The notes: generated by a model not told the origin, from the letters alone. A stretch of DNA of 38,192 bases from Pseudomonadota bacterium (GCA_021794385.1 JAJYQY010000082.1:1-38192), one strand, 5' to 3'. Counted from the stretch's first letter, positions 8,277 through 16,227 are shown. Numbers and translations are program-made.

Positions 8277-9722
8277 ATGTTGCGCATTCTTTTCGCGCTC
8301 TCGGAAATGGTGCCCTACTCCAAGACCGGTGGCTTGGGCGATGTGGGCAGTGCCCTGCCTGCCGCCATTGCCGGCCTGGGGGTAGATATCCGTGTCCTTG
8401 TGCCCTTTTACCACCCCTTCGCCGGGAGCGACCGCCTGCAGTGGCGGGCCCGGGTGACCGTGCCCTTCACCGGCGAAACCGTCGAGCTGTGGTCCCCGGA
8501 GGAACAGCCCCGGGTCCTCTTTCTGCGCTACTCCCCCTATTATGAGCGGCCCGGCAGCCCTTATCAGGACCCCAGCGGGGTGGACTGGCCCGACAACGAC
8601 CAACGCTTCGCCCTGCTCAGCCGCGTCGCCGTGGAAATCGCCCAAGGCCGCGTACCCGCCCTGGACTGGCAGGCCGATATCGTCCACGCCAACGACTGGC
8701 AAACGGGCCTCATCCCCTACTTCCTGTATCTGGAGGCCCGCGTTGGCGCGCAACGGCCGCCGGTGCTGTTCACCATCCACAACCTTGCCTACCAGGGCCG
8801 CTTTGATCCCGGCGCGCTGCGGCGTCTGCATCTGCCGCCCGACGGCTTTCATTGGCAGGGGACCGAATTTTACGGCACCTTCTCTTTCATGAAGACGGCC
8901 TTGATCTATAGCGACCGGCTCAGCACCGTCAGCCCCACCTATGCCCGGGAGATCCAGGAACCGGAACTGGGCATGGGTCTGGAAGGGGTTTTACGCGCCC
9001 GCTCCCGGGATCTTTTCGGCATCCTCAATGGCATTGACACCCAGAGCTGGGACCCCGGCAACGATCCCTATCTGCCCGCCCGGTTTCAGCGCCAGGACAA
9101 GAGCGGCAAAGCCCTATGCAAGGCGCAACTGCAGATGGAGACGGGCCTTTATCCCGCGCCGGAGACCTTTCTCCTCGCCATGGTCAGCCGGCTCGTGACC
9201 CAGAAGGGCGTAGATCTGGTCCTGGATATCCTTCCCGACCTCTTGCGCCGGGGAGTGCAATTCGTCCTTCTCGGCAGTGGTGAACAAGCCTTTGAGGAGG
9301 CCTTCCAGCGTCTGGCGGCAGGACAGCGGGGGCAGATGGCGGTACGCATTGCCTTCGATGAAGGACTCGCCCACCGCATCGAGGCAGGGGCCGATGCCTT
9401 CCTCATGCCCTCCCGCTTCGAGCCCTGCGGCCTCAACCAGATGTACAGCCTGCGTTATGGCACCTTGCCCATCGTCCGGCAGACCGGCGGGCTGGCCGAC
9501 ACGGTGGTGGATGCGGAGCATTTCGGGGGGCAACCCCCCAACGGATTCGTGTTTACCCCCGTGGATCGCAACGCCTTGCTGGCTACCGTCCTGCGGGCCG
9601 AAAGCCATTTTCGTCAGCCCGCCGCCTGGCAGTATTTGCAGGACAACGCCATGGCGCTGGACTTCAGTTGGGAAAGGGCCGCCCGGGCCTATCTGGAAAT
9701 TTATCAGCAGATGCTGCAATAA
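8277..9722 (+). CDS. glgA: Glycogen synthase (ADP-glucose dependent, GT5)
   Basis: GlgA adds glucose from ADP-glucose to the end of alpha-1,4-glucan chains in the cytosol. The 481-residue product has the usual length. The N-terminal KTGGLGDV motif (Lys16) binds ADP-glucose, HANDWQTGLIPYFL follows near residue 140, and the C-terminal Rossmann domain carries SRLVTQKGVDLV, the PSRFEPCGLNQMYSLRYG sugar-binding loop and QTGGLADTVVD. The frame is open upstream, but homology starts exactly at the ATG at 8277 (MLRILFALSEMVPYSKTGG), which has GGTGA 8 bases before it. The gene is followed 15 bases later by a beta-CASP nuclease gene. The partner glycogen phosphorylase is in this window on the other strand. 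Confidence 0.95.
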   Translation: MLRILFALSEMVPYSKTGGLGDVGSALPAAIAGLGVDIRVLVPFYHPFAGSDRLQWRARVTVPFTGETVELWSPEEQPRVLFLRYSPYYERPGSPYQDPSGVDWPDNDQRFALLSRVAVEIAQGRVPALDWQADIVHANDWQTGLIPYFLYLEARVGAQRPPVLFTIHNLAYQGRFDPGALRRLHLPPDGFHWQGTEFYGTFSFMKTALIYSDRLSTVSPTYAREIQEPELGMGLEGVLRARSRDLFGILNGIDTQSWDPGNDPYLPARFQRQDKSGKALCKAQLQMETGLYPAPETFLLAMVSRLVTQKGVDLVLDILPDLLRRGVQFVLLGSGEQAFEEAFQRLAAGQRGQMAVRIAFDEGLAHRIEAGADAFLMPSRFEPCGLNQMYSLRYGTLPIVRQTGGLADTVVDAEHFGGQPPNGFVFTPVDRNALLATVLRAESHFRQPAAWQYLQDNAMALDFSWERAARAYLEIYQQMLQ

Positions 9723-9737
9723 CCCGAAGGAGAACGC

Positions 9738-11126
9738 ATGGAAATGGGATTTTTTGGCGCGGCAGGCGGTGTAACCGGGTCCTGCCACTTCCTCGCCGCC
9801 GCAGGGAAAAAGATGCTCGTCGATTGCGGCATGTTTCAGGGCGAGCACAACATCGACGAGGAAAACCGCGCCGACTTCGGCTTTGATCCCGGCGAGATCG
9901 ACGTTCTCCTCCTCACCCATGCCCACCTCGACCATTGCGGACGCATCCCGCTGCTGGTCAAGCGCGGTTTTCGCGGAGAGATCATCACCACCGCCGCCAC
10001 CCGCGAGCTCACCCGCCTGGTCCTCCTCGACGCCGCCGGACTGGCCGCCGAAGAAGCCCGCCGTGCGGCGCGCTACCGCCAGCGCCGTGGAGAAGAACCC
10101 GAAGCGCCCCTCTATGAAATCACCGACGTGCTCGACAGCATGGATCGTTTCGGGCGGGTGGCGAACTATGGCGAAGCGCTGATCGTCGCCCCGGGGATCA
10201 CGGTGACCTTTGGTGACGCCGGGCATATCCTCGGCTCCGCCTGGATCCTCGTGGAGGCCCAGGAGGGCGAGCGTAACAAGCGCATTCTCTATTCCGGAGA
10301 TCTGGGCAATCGCGGCAAGCCCATCATCAACGCCGCCATCCCAGCGCCCTCCGCGGATGTGGTGGTCATGGAAACCACCTACGGTGACCGCCTGCACAAG
10401 GCCGTTGGACCATCGGTCGAGGAGCTCCGTGATGCCATCCTCACCACCCTGGAGCGCGACGGGAACGCCATCATCCCCACCTTTGCCCTGGAGCGCGCCC
10501 AGGATCTCCTGTACTACCTGCGGGAACTGACGGAAAAACGGGAGCTCCCCGCCAATCTTCCCATTTTCCTGGACTCGCCCATGGCCATTTCCGCCACGGA
10601 GATCTTCCGCCGTCACCCCGAATGCTTCAATGCCGAAACGCGCGAGAATTTCGCCAGTGGCCGCGACCCCTTTGCCCTGCGCAACCTGCATTTCACCCGG
10701 GAAACCAGCGAATCCATGGGCATCAACCAGATCAAGGGCGGCGCCGTCATCATGGCCGGCTCGGGCATGGCCACCGGGGGACGGGTCACCCATCACTTGA
10801 AGCACAACCTCTGGCGGCGCGACAGCAGCGTCATCTTCGTGGGCTATGCCGCCCAGGGAACGCTGGCCCGGCGCATCATTGATGGGGCGGAAAAAGTGCG
10901 GCTCTTTGGTGAAGAGATCAGCGTGAATGCCCGGATCTACACCATCGGCGGCTTTTCCGCCCATGCCGATCACGACGAACTCCTCGCCTGGTACGGTGTG
11001 CAAAAACCGGAGCACACCTTCCTGGTGCATGGCGAAGACAACGGCCGTCAGGGCATTGCCCAGGTCCTTGAGGGGCGTGGACTCCGGGTGCACCTGCCGG
11101 TCATCGGCGATCGTTATCCCCTGTAA
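9738..11126 (+). CDS. Metallo-beta-lactamase / beta-CASP family ribonuclease
   Basis: The 462-residue protein belongs to the beta-CASP RNA-processing nucleases (CPSF73/YSH1-like bacterial branch), which use two zinc ions to cut RNA. The metal site HAHLDH is at residues 61-66; further ligand regions are DAGHILGSAW, YSGDLGNRG and the C-terminal GGFSAHADHDEL and FLVHGE. The beta-CASP insert in the middle includes ETTYGDRLH, IPTFALERAQ and AGSGMATGGR. Length and motif order match the family throughout. AAGGAG lies 6 bases before the ATG. It follows glgA by 15 bases and so is probably co-transcribed, although a direct link between RNA turnover and glycogen is not evident. Confidence 0.92.
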   Translation: MEMGFFGAAGGVTGSCHFLAAAGKKMLVDCGMFQGEHNIDEENRADFGFDPGEIDVLLLTHAHLDHCGRIPLLVKRGFRGEIITTAATRELTRLVLLDAAGLAAEEARRAARYRQRRGEEPEAPLYEITDVLDSMDRFGRVANYGEALIVAPGITVTFGDAGHILGSAWILVEAQEGERNKRILYSGDLGNRGKPIINAAIPAPSADVVVMETTYGDRLHKAVGPSVEELRDAILTTLERDGNAIIPTFALERAQDLLYYLRELTEKRELPANLPIFLDSPMAISATEIFRRHPECFNAETRENFASGRDPFALRNLHFTRETSESMGINQIKGGAVIMAGSGMATGGRVTHHLKHNLWRRDSSVIFVGYAAQGTLARRIIDGAEKVRLFGEEISVNARIYTIGGFSAHADHDELLAWYGVQKPEHTFLVHGEDNGRQGIAQVLEGRGLRVHLPVIGDRYPL

Positions 11127-11139
11127 AAAAGCTTTAGCG

Positions 11140-11167
11140 TTGCGCTGCGCCCATGAACGGTTACAAT
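11140..11167 (+). promoter_or_regulatory. Possible sigma-70 promoter for the histidine-rich protein gene
   Basis: TTGCGC (11140-11145) and TACAAT (11162-11167) are separated by 16 bases and lie about 50 bases before the ATG at 11217. The -10 element matches the consensus at five of six positions, the -35 only at three. Confidence 0.4.
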
Positions 11168-11216
11168 CAGCGGACGCCACCTATACGTACCGAGCGATAC
11201 ACCTTCAGGAGGAGTC

Positions 11217-11633
11217 ATGGCAGGACATTTTCCCTTTTCCGGTAAAGCCAATCGCATTTCGGTTTACGCCTTCTTCGAGGCGCATAACTGGAGTCTGGAT
11301 GCCCAGGAAAAATATTACGAACTCTGGTATCAGTGGACCAAAGACTTTGTCATGAAAGACCCCGACCTGCTGGCCAGCAAGGGTCCGCTTTTCAAAGGGG
11401 ACATCTTCGGGCAGCACGCCGATCACAACTTCCACCTCCATGACTATATCTGGGCGACTCAGCTTTTGGATCTCGGTGAATTCATCAAAGGCAGCATCAT
11501 GCCCAAACTGAGCCATGATGCCCTGCACACCCTGGAACATCTGCACGAGGGCTGGATTGCCGCGGCCGATGCCGTCGCTACCGCCCATCCCCGCCCCGCG
11601 GCGCCGGAAATCGGCCGCTATCGCCACGTTTAG
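11217..11633 (+). CDS. Histidine- and aromatic-rich soluble protein of unknown function
   Basis: I do not recognise this 138-residue protein. It has no signal peptide or membrane span, no cysteine, and twelve histidines. Eight of these form two clusters: His67, 70, 73 and 75 (in GQHADHNFHLHDY) and His100, 104, 108 and 110 (in SHDALHTLEHLHEGW). The second has helical 4-residue spacing, and acidic residues (Asp62, Asp69, Asp76, Asp101, Glu107, Glu111) lie nearby. This layout would suit a metal centre between helices, but no named family was recognised. The N-terminal half is aromatic (YYELWYQW around 33-40). An excellent AGGAGG precedes the ATG by 4 bases. It stands alone, with a possible promoter before it and a terminator-like hairpin after it. 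Confidence 0.85.
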   Translation: MAGHFPFSGKANRISVYAFFEAHNWSLDAQEKYYELWYQWTKDFVMKDPDLLASKGPLFKGDIFGQHADHNFHLHDYIWATQLLDLGEFIKGSIMPKLSHDALHTLEHLHEGWIAAADAVATAHPRPAAPEIGRYRHV

Positions 11634-11648
11634 GGACCCGCCAGCAGA

Positions 11649-11682
11649 GGACGAAGGCGCCACATCGGGGCGCCGTCCCTTT
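11649..11682 (+). terminator. Terminator-like hairpin after the histidine-rich gene
   Basis: GGCGCC (11656-11661) pairs with GGCGCC (11669-11674), extended by GGAC with GTCC across a 3-base bulge, and is followed by CTTT. The T-run is short, so termination strength is uncertain. Confidence 0.4.
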
Positions 11683-11725
11683 GGCGTTGCTTTGGATTCG
11701 GCAGTTGCTGGGGCGTTTTCGGTGT

Positions 11726-12373
11726 ATGGATAGCCAACGCATTACCGCCTGCTTCACCGCCCTCAGCGCGGCGATTCCCCAGCCCAAAACGGAACTGCAC
11801 TACCGCAGCCCCTTTGAGTTGCTCGTTGCCGTGCTGCTCTCGGCGCAAAGCACCGACCGCGCCGTCAACCTCGCCACCCCATCCCTCTTTGCCGCCGCCC
11901 CGACACCCGCCGCCATGGTGCAACTCGGGGAAGCGGGCATAAAAACCCACATTCGCCATCTCGGGCTCTTCAACAACAAGGCCAGGCACCTCTACGCCCT
12001 GGCACAATTACTCGTCACCCGGCATGGCGGCGAGGTACCCGGCGACCGCGAATCGCTGGAAGCCCTCCCGGGCGTCGGGCGAAAAACGGCCAACGTCATT
12101 ATGAACACCCTCTTTGGCGCCCCCACCATTGCCGTCGATACCCACATCTTTCGGGTAGCCAATCGCACCGGGATCGCTCCGGGCAAAACGCCGCTGGCCG
12201 TCGAAAAGGCCCTGCTGCGCGCGGTGCCCGATGCCTTTCGGCAGGATGCCCATCACCTGCTCATCCTCCACGGCCGTTACACCTGCATGGCCCGCCGCCC
12301 CCACTGCGGCCGCTGCCCCCTATTCTCCTGCTGTGCATGGCCGGAAAAGCAGCAGTGGGCCGAGCACCGTTAA
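11726..12373 (+). CDS. nth: Endonuclease III (DNA glycosylase / AP lyase)
   Basis: Nth removes oxidised pyrimidines from DNA and cleaves the abasic site in base excision repair. The 215-residue product aligns along its whole length with E. coli Nth. Visible are SPFELLVAVLLSAQSTD, the helix-hairpin-helix LPGVGRKTANVIMN holding the catalytic Lys, and VDTHIFRVANR holding the catalytic Asp. The C-terminal [4Fe-4S] site is in CMARRPHCGRCPLFSCC with C-x6-C-x2-C-x5-C spacing. The frame is open 15 codons upstream, but the ATG at 11726 matches the E. coli start; its ribosome binding site is weak. The 3' end overlaps the FIST gene by 37 bases. Confidence 0.95.
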   Translation: MDSQRITACFTALSAAIPQPKTELHYRSPFELLVAVLLSAQSTDRAVNLATPSLFAAAPTPAAMVQLGEAGIKTHIRHLGLFNNKARHLYALAQLLVTRHGGEVPGDRESLEALPGVGRKTANVIMNTLFGAPTIAVDTHIFRVANRTGIAPGKTPLAVEKALLRAVPDAFRQDAHHLLILHGRYTCMARRPHCGRCPLFSCCAWPEKQQWAEHR

Positions 12374-13443
12374 GACCCGTCAGCACCGGCTTGGCCATCG
12401 GCCCCCAGGCACCCCAGGAGCTCCTGCATCGCGCCCTGGACCGGGCCGTCCCCAAGCTGGCGGGGCAACCGGTCAGTGCCGCCCTCTGCTTTTTCAGTCC
12501 CACCCTCGCCCAGATCGCCCCTGAGGTCATCCGACAGGTCATGCGCCAACTCGCCTGTCTGCGCCTCCTGGTGGCCACGGTCCCCGGCGTGATCACCGAG
12601 GAGGGCTATGCCATTGGTGAAAACGCCTGTGCCGTCATGCTCCTGGCACCGCCTTTCGGACTTTCGCCGGTCACGGACCAGGTTCAAGGCCAGGCCATCC
12701 TGAGCATGGCCCGTCGGGAACAATGCCACGACGCCTGGCTGCAACGCGCTCCGCGCATGGGCTTTCTCGGCGGTCGCGGCACCCGCTTCTGGCAAAACGC
12801 CCAACCCCTCCCGGGGCCCTGCGAGGCCCTGGTGGAGGGCGCCGCCAGTCCCCAAGCAGCCTATTCGCCCGGCATTCGCCCCCTCCATGCCCCTTTGGCG
12901 GTGAGCCTGCAGGAAGGCAATCTGCTGCTGCGGCTGGAGCGCTATTCAGCGTTGCCTTTGCTGGCCCAAAACCTGCCCTTCAGTATCCGGGAAGAGGGCC
13001 GCCTCCCCCTGGAACGCCTGCTGGTGGGCGAACTGCGGCCCGGGCAATCCTCCGCAGTACCGCCGCAATGGATCAACATTCGCGCCACCGATCTCAATCG
13101 CAGCGGTCTCTGGCTGGAGCGTAGCCTGGCCGCCGATGCCCGCGCTTTTTTTGCCCTACGCGATCCCCAGGTCGCCGAGCGGGATACCCGCATCGCCCTC
13201 GGCGCCGCCCGGGCCGGCCAGGCGGCACCGGCTTTTGCCTGGGTTTTTTCCTCCGTGGGCCGGGATGGTGCGTTTTTCTCCGGCAGCGACCGCGATCACG
13301 CCCTCTGGCAGGAATTTTTCCCCGGCGTTCCGTGCATCGGTGCCTACGGCCTGGCCGAACTAGCCCCCATACAGGATGAAAACCGGATTTTACGTTATAG
13401 TAAGGCGTTTTACTTATTCTCCGCGCAGACGGAGCACGGTTAA
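12337..13443 (+). CDS. FIST-domain protein (FIST N plus FIST C)
   Basis: FIST proteins are predicted ligand-binding sensory modules, thought to bind small molecules such as amino acids, and often occur with signalling domains. Here the 368-residue protein consists only of the sensor parts. The N-terminal FIST domain (about 20-190) includes SAALCFFSPTLAQ and MRQLACLRLLVATVPGVITE. The C-terminal domain (about 220-350) includes AFAWVFSSVGRDGAFF and FFPGVPCIGAYGLAELAPI, close to the family's F-S-C-x-x-R and G-x-x-x-x-G-E-I pattern. No kinase, cyclase or chemotaxis domain is attached. The ATG at 12337 overlaps nth by 37 bases and lacks a clear ribosome binding site; GTG at 12355 is an alternative. 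The stop is 13 bases before the L,D-transpeptidase start. Confidence 0.78.
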   Translation: MAGKAAVGRAPLRPVSTGLAIGPQAPQELLHRALDRAVPKLAGQPVSAALCFFSPTLAQIAPEVIRQVMRQLACLRLLVATVPGVITEEGYAIGENACAVMLLAPPFGLSPVTDQVQGQAILSMARREQCHDAWLQRAPRMGFLGGRGTRFWQNAQPLPGPCEALVEGAASPQAAYSPGIRPLHAPLAVSLQEGNLLLRLERYSALPLLAQNLPFSIREEGRLPLERLLVGELRPGQSSAVPPQWINIRATDLNRSGLWLERSLAADARAFFALRDPQVAERDTRIALGAARAGQAAPAFAWVFSSVGRDGAFFSGSDRDHALWQEFFPGVPCIGAYGLAELAPIQDENRILRYSKAFYLFSAQTEHG

Positions 13444-13456
13444 GAAGGGAGCGTTT

Positions 13457-14755
13457 ATGCGGTATTTCCTGGCCCGCTGGGCCTTGGTGGCGGGGGGCTT
13501 TGCCCCCCTTTGGGCATGGTCCGCCAGCTATCCCCTTCCCCCGCAGGGGGACAACATCGTCGGCAACCTGGCAGCCGTTACGGCCCGCCAGGAGGAGACC
13601 CTGCTGGATATCGGCCGCCGCTATGATCTGGGATATGAGCAGATCACCACCGCCAACCCGGGTGTGGACCCCTGGCTGCCCAAGGGCGGCACCCGGGTCC
13701 TCCTCCCCACCGAGTATGTCCTGCCCGACGCGCCCCGTCAGGGTATCGTGATCAACGTCGCGGCCATGCGCCTCTTTTACTATCCCCCTACCCGTCCGGG
13801 CATGACGCCGGAGGTAGTCACCTACCCCATCGGCATCGGCCGCGAAGGCTGGCATACCCCCGTCGGCCAGGCCAGTGTGACGGGAAAGACCAAGGACCCC
13901 AGTTGGACCCCGCCGGCGAGCATTCGGGAAGAACACGCCAACAACGGCGATCCGCTGCCGGCCGTAGTACCCGCCGGTCCCGACAACCCTCTGGGCCAGT
14001 ACGCCCTGCGTCTCACCCTTCCCGGCTATCTCATCCACGGCAGCAATAAGCCTTGGGGCGTCGGCATGCGGGTGAGCCATGGCTGCATCCGTCTCTATCC
14101 CGAGGACATCAGCCGGCTCTTTGCCAGCATCCCGGTGGGGACAAGCGTACGCATCGTCAACCAGCCCTGGCTCCTCGGCCATCGCCATGGAATCTCCTAC
14201 CTCCAGGCCTTCAAAGCCATCGATCAGGCCCCGGACGCCCATCTGGAGCAGGATCTCGGCGAATGGATCGCTCGCCAACTTCCGCCCGGCACTCCCGTTC
14301 CATGGCAGCGCGTACTGCAAATTGCCCAGGCCGGCCGGGGCATTCCCACGGCCCTGACCGGCCCGGAGCAGGAAGCGCCGGAACGGATCCTCCCGGAAAC
14401 CGTCCAGTCTCCCATGGCCGTCACTGCTGGGGCGGCAGAAGAACAGACGGCGGCCGGCGGCGCCAAAGCCCCCGCCGGCTCCTGGTTTTTCAATGTTGCC
14501 CGTTTTCGCAATCCCGACAATGCCCAAAAGGTGACAGGGCTGCTGGCGCAGATGCAGCCACCCGTGCCCAGCGCCAGCAGCCGTGCCGCCGGCGCCATCC
14601 TCCTCCGGGCTGGCCCCTATCCCAGCAAAATGGCCGCTGAAGCCGAGTCCGAACGCATCGAAAGGACCCTGGGGATCCGCTGTGAGGCACCGCTCCGGGA
14701 CGAAAGCCCGAAGAAAGATCCCTTTTCGCAGGGTGGGGCAGCAACGGGGCGTTGA
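13457..14755 (+). CDS. L,D-transpeptidase (YkuD) with LysM-like and SPOR-like domains
   Basis: This is a periplasmic enzyme that forms 3-3 peptidoglycan crosslinks or attaches proteins to peptidoglycan. It has 432 residues and an N-terminal signal peptide (MRYFLARWALVAGG...WSASA-like cleavage near residue 22-24). A LysM-like segment follows at about 40-90 (ETLLDIGRRYDLGYEQITTA), then the YkuD domain at about 95-240 with His194 (YLIHGSN) and the active-site motif SHGCIRLYPED with Cys210. The C-terminal 345-410 part resembles a SPOR domain (FFNVARFRNPDNAQKVTGLL...RAGPYPSKMAAEAE order), which binds denuded glycan strands. The ATG at 13457 has AAGGGAG 6 bases upstream. It converges on an Lpp-like lipoprotein gene, a candidate substrate. 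Confidence 0.92.
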   Translation: MRYFLARWALVAGGFAPLWAWSASYPLPPQGDNIVGNLAAVTARQEETLLDIGRRYDLGYEQITTANPGVDPWLPKGGTRVLLPTEYVLPDAPRQGIVINVAAMRLFYYPPTRPGMTPEVVTYPIGIGREGWHTPVGQASVTGKTKDPSWTPPASIREEHANNGDPLPAVVPAGPDNPLGQYALRLTLPGYLIHGSNKPWGVGMRVSHGCIRLYPEDISRLFASIPVGTSVRIVNQPWLLGHRHGISYLQAFKAIDQAPDAHLEQDLGEWIARQLPPGTPVPWQRVLQIAQAGRGIPTALTGPEQEAPERILPETVQSPMAVTAGAAEEQTAAGGAKAPAGSWFFNVARFRNPDNAQKVTGLLAQMQPPVPSASSRAAGAILLRAGPYPSKMAAEAESERIERTLGIRCEAPLRDESPKKDPFSQGGAATGR

Positions 14756-14802
14756 GGCGACCCTCCCGGGGCTGGTGTCGATCCTGGCCGCAGGGATAAT
14801 AA

Positions 14803-14836
14803 AAAAAACCCCATTGGTCACCCAATGGGGTTTTTT
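14803..14836. terminator. Bidirectional rho-independent terminator
   Basis: AACCCCATTGG pairs with CCAATGGGGTT around a TCAC loop, flanked by an A-run on the left and TTTTTT on the right. It ends the L,D-transpeptidase gene on the plus strand (stop at 14755) and the Lpp-like gene on the minus strand (stop at 14851). Confidence 0.95.
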
Positions 14837-14850
14837 GTGCTAGCGGCTGA

Positions 14851-15156
14851 TTACTTCATCATGGACTTTTTGAACATGCGCTCTACCTTCGAATTGGCTT
14901 CTTCAGCCTTCTGGTTGGCAGCATTCGCGGTGCTCATGGCCTGATCAGCGGTGCTCTGGGCAGCGCTGGCCTTGCTCAGGGCTTCATTGCCGGTGTTCTG
15001 GGCAGCGTTGGCCTTGGCCAGCGCTTCGTTGGCGGTGGACTGCGCGGCATCAGCCTTGGCAGCAACCTTGTTGAGGTCAGAAGTGGTAGCGCAGCCAGCG
15101 AGCCCCAAGGGCAGGATCAAGGCGGTTACTTTCAAAGCGGTGGACAACTTGCTCAT
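14851..15156 (-). CDS. Lpp/OprI-like alanine-zipper outer-membrane lipoprotein
   Basis: The 101-residue product has a lipoprotein signal peptide with lipobox LAGC (Cys22). The rest is one long coiled coil rich in Ala. Residues 33-88 are four tandem 14-residue repeats of the form (A/S)-K-A-x-A-A-Q-(S/N)-T-(A/G)-(N/D)-(E/Q)-A-(L/M), ending in a basic tail VERMFKKSMMK. As in Braun's lipoprotein the last residue is Lys, the position that L,D-transpeptidases join to peptidoglycan in enteric bacteria. The ATG at 15156 is chosen because AAAGGAG lies 6 bases upstream and the signal peptide starts there; the frame continues 16 codons farther without support. It should tether the outer membrane to the cell wall. 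Confidence 0.92.
   Translation of the reverse strand: MSKLSTALKVTALILPLGLAGCATTSDLNKVAAKADAAQSTANEALAKANAAQNTGNEALSKASAAQSTADQAMSTANAANQKAEEANSKVERMFKKSMMK
14893..15060 (-). repeat. Four tandem 42-base repeats inside the lipoprotein gene
   Basis: Each 42-base unit codes one 14-residue (two-heptad) coiled-coil repeat, residues 33-46, 47-60, 61-74 and 75-88. The first three are the most alike; the fourth has diverged. Copy-number change by recombination would lengthen or shorten the coiled coil by whole heptads. Confidence 0.85.
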
Positions 15157-15241
15157 AGCATGCTCCTTTGTTAGGTTGGTAACGAGCACATACAGCATAG
15201 CCAAAAAAACAACAAAACGCCAGCCGAGGGAGCAATGCTAT

Positions 15242-15895
15242 TTAACCGGCATATTGCAGAATCGCCCAGAACTGCAAGGCCGTGCCGGCAATGACGAAAA
15301 CATGCCAGACGGAATGGAAATATTTCCAGTGATCCAGCAGGAAAAAAAGCGTCCCAACCGTATAGGCGATGCCGCCGGCCGCCAGCCACCACAAAAACCA
15401 GCCAGGGGCAGCCTCGTAGAGGGGGACTGCGGCAAGGACGACCAGCCAACCCATGAGGAGATAAAGCCATAGAGAAACCCACTGATAGCGCGTTCTACCC
15501 ACCGCCAGCAGGACAATGCCTGCCGTCGCGAGGCCCCATTCCAGGGCAAAAAGCGTCCAGCCCCAGGGGTCATGCAGGACCATGAGGGTCACCGGCGTAT
15601 AGGTGCCGGCGATGAGCAGATAAATGGCGGAACGATCCACCAACTGAAAAGCCGCCTTGATGCGCCCCGGCGCCAGAAGGTGATAAATGGTGGATGCGAG
15701 ATAGAGAAGAAGCACGGTAAGCACAAAAACGCTCACGCTAGCCACCGCCAGCCGGCTGCTGTGGAGCGCTGGGCCTGTCAACCAAAGAATGAAGACCAGC
15801 AACGCCAAGGCTGCACCTGCGCCATGCAACAGGCTATTGATCCATTCCTCCCCCCGCGTCTGCTCACGCTGCCCAAGGCCGGCTTCTCGCCCCAT
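15242..15895 (-). CDS. Hemolysin III / TrhA (PAQR) family membrane protein
   Basis: The 217-residue protein has seven predicted membrane spans, as expected for the PAQR/hemolysin III family, whose role in bacteria is linked to membrane energetics and lipid state. Family residues visible are EEWINSLLHGAGAALAL near the start, LASTIYHLL (first His), FQLVDRSAIYLLIAGTYTP with its Asp, and the C-terminal HSVWHVFVIAG with the H-x-x-x-H pair; these His and Asp residues would bind zinc. Two adjacent ATG codons (15898 and 15895) follow AGGAGG; the second is better spaced (5 bases). The frame is open another 54 codons upstream without ribosome binding site or homology. It lies upstream of the Lpp-like gene on the same strand. 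Confidence 0.88.
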   Translation of the reverse strand: MGREAGLGQREQTRGEEWINSLLHGAGAALALLVFILWLTGPALHSSRLAVASVSVFVLTVLLLYLASTIYHLLAPGRIKAAFQLVDRSAIYLLIAGTYTPVTLMVLHDPWGWTLFALEWGLATAGIVLLAVGRTRYQWVSLWLYLLMGWLVVLAAVPLYEAAPGWFLWWLAAGGIAYTVGTLFFLLDHWKYFHSVWHVFVIAGTALQFWAILQYAG

Positions 15896-16117
15896 CATCC
15901 CCTCCTGCCAATCCCCTATGCCATGTTCACCATACTCCATCCCCTGGGCAGGGCCAAGGGCGATGCGAAAAACGGCAAATGCGTTTGCCGAGGACGAGCA
16001 TGGACGGAAGCCGGCGATTTTGCCGACAGGACGTGACCGGCAGGGGAATCCCTTCCTCAAGGCAGCGCTTTGGAACCAGCGCGTAACATGCTGTTTATAT
16101 TTATATTTTCTATCCCT

Positions 16118-16145
16118 TTGATTTCTTCCGGTTTTTATGTAAAAT
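16118..16145 (+). promoter_or_regulatory. Likely sigma-70 promoter of the 3D-domain gene
   Basis: TTGATT (16118-16123) and TAAAAT (16140-16145) are 16 bases apart, with AT-rich sequence just upstream that could act as an UP element. Transcription would begin near 16152 and give an 80-90 base leader. Confidence 0.5.
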
Positions 16146-16171
16146 ACTGTTCTTATTCATTTTTTGAGCAT

Positions 16172-16198
16172 GGATTCCGCTAGGCCGACCCGGAATCC
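16172..16198 (+). promoter_or_regulatory. Perfect inverted repeat in the 3D-gene leader
   Basis: GGATTCCG (16172-16179) and CGGAATCC (16191-16198) are perfect 8-base arms around an 11-base loop. It could be an RNA hairpin in the leader or a DNA operator. There is no T-run, so it is not an intrinsic terminator. Confidence 0.55.
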
Positions 16199-16200
16199 GG

Positions 16201-16227
16201 TCCTTATGACCAATTGCTCAGTAAGGA
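16201..16227 (+). promoter_or_regulatory. Hairpin that would cover the ribosome binding site of the 3D gene
   Basis: TCCTTATGA (16201-16209) can pair with TCA and TAAGGA (16218-16227), leaving one bulged G and an 8-base loop. The right arm contains most of the AAGGAGG Shine-Dalgarno sequence (16223-16229) that serves the ATG at 16236. Folding would block translation until opened by heat, a ligand, a protein or an sRNA. Confidence 0.5.
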
